NCBI RefSeq assembly: GCF_007744675.1
Contig: NZ_CP036269.1
Location: forward strand, 1,379,501 to 1,443,500
Origin: Gimesia alba
Lineage (GTDB): Bacteria; Planctomycetota; Planctomycetia; Planctomycetales; Planctomycetaceae
Reading direction: 5' to 3'
DNA: 64,000 nucleotides
Shown here in pieces: positions 58,763-64,000 of the stretch. How positions within the stretch are numbered: position 1 is the stretch's first letter; every line of letters starts with the position of its first letter. The notes beneath the pieces are model-generated. The model did no database searches, was not told the DNA's origin, and saw only the letters and a program-made list of their open reading frames with translations. The position numbers were made by a program, and so were the translations under genes.

Positions 58763-59941
58763 ATGAACTCCAAGCAAAATCAATCTGAAGTCTCCCGCCG
58801 GGATTTTCTCCGCGTGGGAAGTTTGAGCTTCGTTGGGTTGTCCATGTCCGAACGGGCGGCGTTATCTGCTGCCCAAAGTGATCGTTCGCAGAAGAACTGT
58901 ATTTTGATCATGATGACAGGGGGCGCTAGCCAACTGGAAACATTCGATCCCAAACCGGAAGCGCCGGCTGAAATTCGAGGACCGCTCAAAGCGATCGAGA
59001 CGTCAGTACCGGGGCTGTTAGTGAGTGAAGCTTTTCCGCAACTGGCGCAGCGTGCCAGTCAGTTCTCACTCGTCCGTTCCTTGTATCATGATGCAGCCCC
59101 GATTCACGAAACTGGTTACCAGCTCATTCAGACAGGCAGGTTATCAAAAGGGGCATTGAATTATCCCTGTTTTGGATCGGTGATTTCGCGCCAATTTGGA
59201 CCGCGTGGCGATGCACCTCCCTTTGTGGTCCTGCCACGCTTGGTGAGTTCATTGGGCGTGAACATGTATCGTGGACAGCAGGCAACATTTCTGGGAGAGG
59301 AGTTTGACCCTGCGACTACCGTTGGCGAGTCTTCTGCCAGTGGAGAATATGAGATCAAAATTGAGGGGGAATCCAAGGCGATTCAGCAGCAGTATGGAAA
59401 GCATCGATTCGGCCGACTGATGCTGCAGGCACGTCAACTGGTTGAACGGGGCACCCGCTGTGTGATCGTCAATTTATTCGATGATCTACATCAGCAATTG
59501 ACCTGGGATTGCCACGGCACCGGCACAGGGACTTCCGGAAAAGTATACGAGTACCGTGATTCACTGGGACCTGCGTTTGACAAAGCGCTATCGACCCTGC
59601 TTGATGATCTCTCTTCCAAAGGATTGCTGGACGACACACTGGTGGTTGCGTCTGGTGAATTCGGTCGCACGCCTCAGATCAATGCGCATGGCGGCCGTGA
59701 TCATTGGCCACATGTCTGGTCGGCATTGGTTGCAGGCGGCGGAACACCCGGAGGTCAGGTCGTGGGGGCCAGCGATGCTCGAGCCAGTGCGCCGGTGGAA
59801 CGTCCGGTTCACGCTTCCGAACTGACGGCGACGATTTATCATCATCTGGGACTCAATCCCGCTAGCAGTCTGGCACAGCTGGATGATCGGGAACTGAAAC
59901 TGGTAGATGCATCACCGATCGAGGAATTGATCACTGGATAA
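58763..59941 (+). CDS. DUF1501 family protein, Tat-exported
   Basis: 392 aa. A Tat signal is visible: SRRDFLRVGSLSFVGLSMSE. DUF1501 features: CILIMMTGGASQLETFDPKP, EIRGPLKAIETSVPGLLVSE, FPQLAQRASQFSLVRSLYHD, DTLVVASGEFGRTPQINAHG and GRDHWPHVWSALVAGGG (sulfatase-like metal sites). Typical of planctomycetes, usually near cytochrome-like genes. Substrate unknown. Confidence 0.93.
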   Translation: MNSKQNQSEVSRRDFLRVGSLSFVGLSMSERAALSAAQSDRSQKNCILIMMTGGASQLETFDPKPEAPAEIRGPLKAIETSVPGLLVSEAFPQLAQRASQFSLVRSLYHDAAPIHETGYQLIQTGRLSKGALNYPCFGSVISRQFGPRGDAPPFVVLPRLVSSLGVNMYRGQQATFLGEEFDPATTVGESSASGEYEIKIEGESKAIQQQYGKHRFGRLMLQARQLVERGTRCVIVNLFDDLHQQLTWDCHGTGTGTSGKVYEYRDSLGPAFDKALSTLLDDLSSKGLLDDTLVVASGEFGRTPQINAHGGRDHWPHVWSALVAGGGTPGGQVVGASDARASAPVERPVHASELTATIYHHLGLNPASSLAQLDDRELKLVDASPIEELITG

Positions 59942-59971
59942 ACTGACGGCGAAACACAGTGCACTTCGTGT

Positions 59972-60514
59972 TCAAGCAGTCTCAGTATTGGGGGGCTCGT
60001 TTTCTTCAGCGATAATGGTTTCGATTTCTGACTGATCGCACTGGAAACAGTTACTGATTTCTCGTGAGGAAAAACCTGCCTGACTCAGATAAACGATCAT
60101 CATACGCCGCTCTGCCGCCGCGGTGATTTTGCGGGAATTGTCATAGACTAAAATGTCCGGCCCCGGTTCCTCAGAGGATGCTGACGACGTATCCGTATTC
60201 TGTTGCGCCAGTGCCAGTTGTTGACGCAGCCGATTAATTTCCCGGTCAGCGTCGCGCAGCAATGTATCCAGCATTTGCAGGCGGTCATCGCTACGGGATT
60301 CGACTTCTCTGCCGTATTCGTAGAGTTTGACTTCAAGTTGATCGAGCCGATTCAACTGGCTTTGTTCGCGGGTGGCAATTTCCTTCTGGGCTTCTTCCAG
60401 TGGATCTCGACTGCTGATTCGAGACTGTTCACGAAAGCTTCTTCTGAGAGACCAGGCGACAAGCAGGATCAACACGCCGGTTATAATGGTGTTGGTATCA
60501 CTAAGCTCAAACAT
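59972..60514 (-). CDS. Membrane-anchored coiled-coil protein with C-terminal HTH
   Basis: 180 aa from the ATG at 60514. One N-terminal membrane segment (TNTIITGVLILLVAWSLRRS), then a coiled coil (QSQLNRLDQLEVKLYEYGRE; MLDTLLRDADREINRLRQQL), a linker, and a short HTH-like end (AERRMMIVYLSQAGFSSREI). A planctomycete-specific family is likely; function unknown. Confidence 0.65.
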   Translation of the reverse strand: MFELSDTNTIITGVLILLVAWSLRRSFREQSRISSRDPLEEAQKEIATREQSQLNRLDQLEVKLYEYGREVESRSDDRLQMLDTLLRDADREINRLRQQLALAQQNTDTSSASSEEPGPDILVYDNSRKITAAAERRMMIVYLSQAGFSSREISNCFQCDQSEIETIIAEENEPPNTETA

Positions 60515-60613
60515 GATTGGTAAGTCATCCTTTACTTCCAAACAAAATCGAATTGACGCAATTTGTATCTGATTTGCTCTGGTAATCTTCCTGATCAAAC
60601 TAAGAGAGCTAGC

Positions 60614-61909
<1,296 letters not shown>

Positions 61910-62172
61910 GGTCGGTTATCCAAGGGTGTTAAGATGGGAAGTAAACAGGTCATTCGCAACAGCGGATTCTAAAGATAACCGGCTGGTTCTCCAAGGTCAA
62001 TTCGGTGCCCCTGATCTCTGTATGATAAGGGTAACTCTATTGGTAGCAAGCAGATAGTCGAAGGGTTGATTTGAGTGAGTCGAACCAATCGACGCGATTT
62101 CAACGAGATTCTAGGGATCGAACTGTTTCCAGGGCGCTTTGATATCAGATGTATCAGAGCTGCAGGGTGAAT

Positions 62173-63213
62173 TCAGCGTTGATAGATGGGCAGATACTGG
62201 TATTCGACGGCGAGTGCGAGGACAGCCAGCGTGGTGGCATAAACTTTGCCGGCTTCTTTTTCGCTGCCTTTGTTCGCCAGCCAGCTGCCATCATGTTTTT
62301 GCATTTCCAGCAACTGGGGCACGATCGTGGCGCGGGTCTTTTTCCAGTATTCGCCCCCCATCTGAAACATGCCAACACTGCAGTAGTAAGCGCCATAAAA
62401 ATAATAGAATTCATCCGGATGCAACGGGCGCTGTACGAGATAATCACCCGCTTGCAAGGCATCTTGGGTATGATGTTTCCCGCAAATTTCCAGAGCGAGA
62501 ATACCCGTACCGGTTCGCGTGGCACTGGGGGCTCCGCCGGGTTGATAAGCAAACCCGATATTGTTACGGCCGCGACAGTGCCGCACATAGGCGACTGCTT
62601 TATCGATATGGTCGGCGGAAATATCACAGCCGATATTTTTTGCAGCACGCAGCGCTAATAATTGCCAGCCGGTGACACTGAGGTCACTGTCTTTGCTGGT
62701 CTGAGTGTAACGCCAACCGCCGATGTTTCTTTTATCTTTGGAAACATCCTGTGCAGACACAATCAACTTAATAGCACGTTCCAGAACCTGGCGGCACTTT
62801 TTTTCACGTTCCCCGGTGAGCATTCCCGCAACTTCCGCCAGCATCAGAGTACTGATGCCGTGGCTATACATGGGCCCGTGACTTTTATGATGCACGACTA
62901 ACCCATTGTCGAGTTGATGTGCCAGTACCCAGTCGATGCCTTTGTTAATCTGATCACCGTAAGGACCTTCCTCCGGAACATAACCGGCGGCCATGAAGGC
63001 CATAATGGCCAGCGAAGTTGCAGCCGTCGATTCTCCATAAGAGTTAAATGACCAGGCGCCAGAAGGCTGTTGAGATTTCGATAAGAACTGCACGGCCCGT
63101 TGAATGCTTGCGTCGAGCTGTTTTTTTTGTTGATCCACTCCCTGCGCCCGGCAAACTGCGGTCATTTGCAGAGAGGATCCCAAAAGCAGTAATACGGTCA
63201 ACCAGCGCGACAT
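62173..63213 (-). CDS. Terpene-cyclase-like (prenyltransferase/squalene-oxidase repeat) exported protein
   Basis: 346 aa. Signal peptide (WLTVLLLLGSSLQMTAVCRA). Alpha/alpha-barrel repeats of the QW type: AVQFLSKSQQPSGAWSFNSY, GWRYTQTSKDSDLSVTGWQL, FAYQPGGAPSATRTGTGILA and LLEMQKHDGSWLANKGSEKE. The catalytic DxDD of true cyclases is not evident. Such exported proteins are abundant in planctomycetes; role unknown. Confidence 0.85.
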   Translation of the reverse strand: MSRWLTVLLLLGSSLQMTAVCRAQGVDQQKKQLDASIQRAVQFLSKSQQPSGAWSFNSYGESTAATSLAIMAFMAAGYVPEEGPYGDQINKGIDWVLAHQLDNGLVVHHKSHGPMYSHGISTLMLAEVAGMLTGEREKKCRQVLERAIKLIVSAQDVSKDKRNIGGWRYTQTSKDSDLSVTGWQLLALRAAKNIGCDISADHIDKAVAYVRHCRGRNNIGFAYQPGGAPSATRTGTGILALEICGKHHTQDALQAGDYLVQRPLHPDEFYYFYGAYYCSVGMFQMGGEYWKKTRATIVPQLLEMQKHDGSWLANKGSEKEAGKVYATTLAVLALAVEYQYLPIYQR

Positions 63214-63248
63214 CGGTATGTTCCTCTAGTTCAAAACACAAAACATTC

Positions 63249-64000
63249 TTACTTGCTGTCGGATTTGGATTTGGCGATTGCTTCAAAATAATGTTTGATC
63301 AAACGGGCATACTCCGGATCGGTTCGACTACGAGAGCCCTGCAGAATTTCCGTGTCGAGATGACCGGGAAGTTCGCCCCAGTTACGATTTGACATCGCCA
63401 TCAGTTTGGTTTTGAGTTGGGTAAAGTCCACACTGGTTTTAGCGCCACCTCCCTCGCTTTCGCCTTGCCCTTTGCCTGGAGCCATATTTTTAGAAGCGGT
63501 CTGCGACTGTTGTCCTTTACCAGGATCGGAACCCTGTTGGGCTTTCGATTTCAATTCGGTAGCTGCTTGTGAAAGTGATTCTGCGGCCCGTTTAAGCGCT
63601 TCGGCTGCTTCTTTGGAAGCGGACGGTTTTCCTTTCTCTGACTGCTGGCTCTGGTTTTGGGAATTCTCGGAAACCTGCTGTTCACTGGATTGTGAATCGT
63701 CGCCGGGTTCTGCTTTCGCCTGGCTGTTCTGGTCTTGCCCTTGGGAACCGTCTTGTTTCTGGTCAGCCGCTTTTGCCTGTTTCGGATCGGAATTTCCTTC
63801 GGAAGGAGCGGCCTGTTTTTTCTGGGCCATGTTTTGATCGCCGGCGTTTTTGAATTCGGGAGTCTGTTCCAACTGCTTCTGTGCATTGCGCAGCTGTCTA
63901 GCAGCATCGGTAACCTGATCGCCTACTTTTTCAGGAACAGGCGATTCTTTCTGAAATTCTCTTTTTGCATGTTGTGCTTTGCGGGCGGCGTCCTGAAGTG
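63249..64000 (-). CDS. Gln/Lys-rich, helical protein, C-terminal part
   Basis: The frame is open from 63249 to the window edge (250 codons), so the start lies outside. It begins here with helices (LQDAARKAQHAKREFQKESP; VTDAARQLRNAQKQLEQTPE), then a Gln/Ser/Lys low-complexity stretch, and ends with a compact part (NRNWGELPGHLDTEILQGSR; YARLIKHYFEAIAKSKSDSK). This ending resembles the tail of large planctomycete DUF4175-like membrane proteins, but the family is not certain. Lies upstream of the terpene-cyclase-fold gene in the same direction. Confidence 0.75.
   Translation of the reverse strand, partial: LQDAARKAQHAKREFQKESPVPEKVGDQVTDAARQLRNAQKQLEQTPEFKNAGDQNMAQKKQAAPSEGNSDPKQAKAADQKQDGSQGQDQNSQAKAEPGDDSQSSEQQVSENSQNQSQQSEKGKPSASKEAAEALKRAAESLSQAATELKSKAQQGSDPGKGQQSQTASKNMAPGKGQGESEGGGAKTSVDFTQLKTKLMAMSNRNWGELPGHLDTEILQGSRSRTDPEYARLIKHYFEAIAKSKSDSK

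Overview
The window joins two regions. Bases 1 to about 23,600 are the right-hand part of a temperate phage (prophage) or prophage-like element. The rest, 23,600-64,000, is chromosome of a planctomycete. The host call rests on gene content: a DUF1559 pseudopilin, a DUF1501 protein, fused GldF/GldG-type transport proteins beside a DUF4340 protein, and a tetrahydromethanopterin-linked C1 cluster (fae, mtdB, beta-RFAP synthase, DUF447, an ATP-grasp protein). This fits a Gimesia-like member of the Planctomycetia; the genus is inference.

Prophage (1-23.6 kb). All convincing genes lie on the minus strand. A tyrosine integrase and a CI-type repressor sit next to tRNA-His (23597-23671), the likely attachment site. 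Going left come regulators, a replication and recombination block (SNF2 helicase, primase-polymerase, UvrD-like helicase, VRR-NUC nuclease), a membrane and lysis-like block (small membrane proteins, lipoprotein, papain-like peptidase, anchored thioredoxin) and a run of small accessory genes (CsrA, LexA-HTH/CsrA fusion, stand-alone MutS domain I, Acb2/Tad1-like protein, ParB, GroES-like protein). The terminase small and large subunits run off the left edge, so structural genes should lie outside the window. Four copies of one promoter/operator sequence appear to tie parts of the element together.

The main unexplained structure is a pair of degenerate tandem arrays (7271-7518 and 11829-12133). 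Both have a period near 48 bp, and each unit is built of two short conserved blocks that are reverse complements of each other, separated by variable segments. The arrays face opposite ways and bracket the membrane/lysis block. They do not look like CRISPR arrays and I cannot assign them to a known system.

Chromosome (23.6-64 kb). Left to right: tRNA-His, an SMP-30-like lactonase, an ECF sigma/anti-sigma pair, panC, an acidic protein, a thioredoxin-like protein, a DUF4340-GldFG-ABC transport operon, a SurA/PpiD-like protein, topA with a histone-H1-like tail, a DUF1559 protein, a small lipoprotein, a retron, an M50 protease, an enolase-superfamily enzyme, the C1 cluster interrupted by a second sigma/anti-sigma pair and a BamA-like protein, a DUF1501 protein, larC with a His-Asp repeat tail, a terpene-cyclase-fold protein and part of a Gln/Lys-rich protein. 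The retron has a YADD reverse transcriptase, and just upstream lies a 170-nt msr-msd candidate closed by 15-bp a1/a2 arms.
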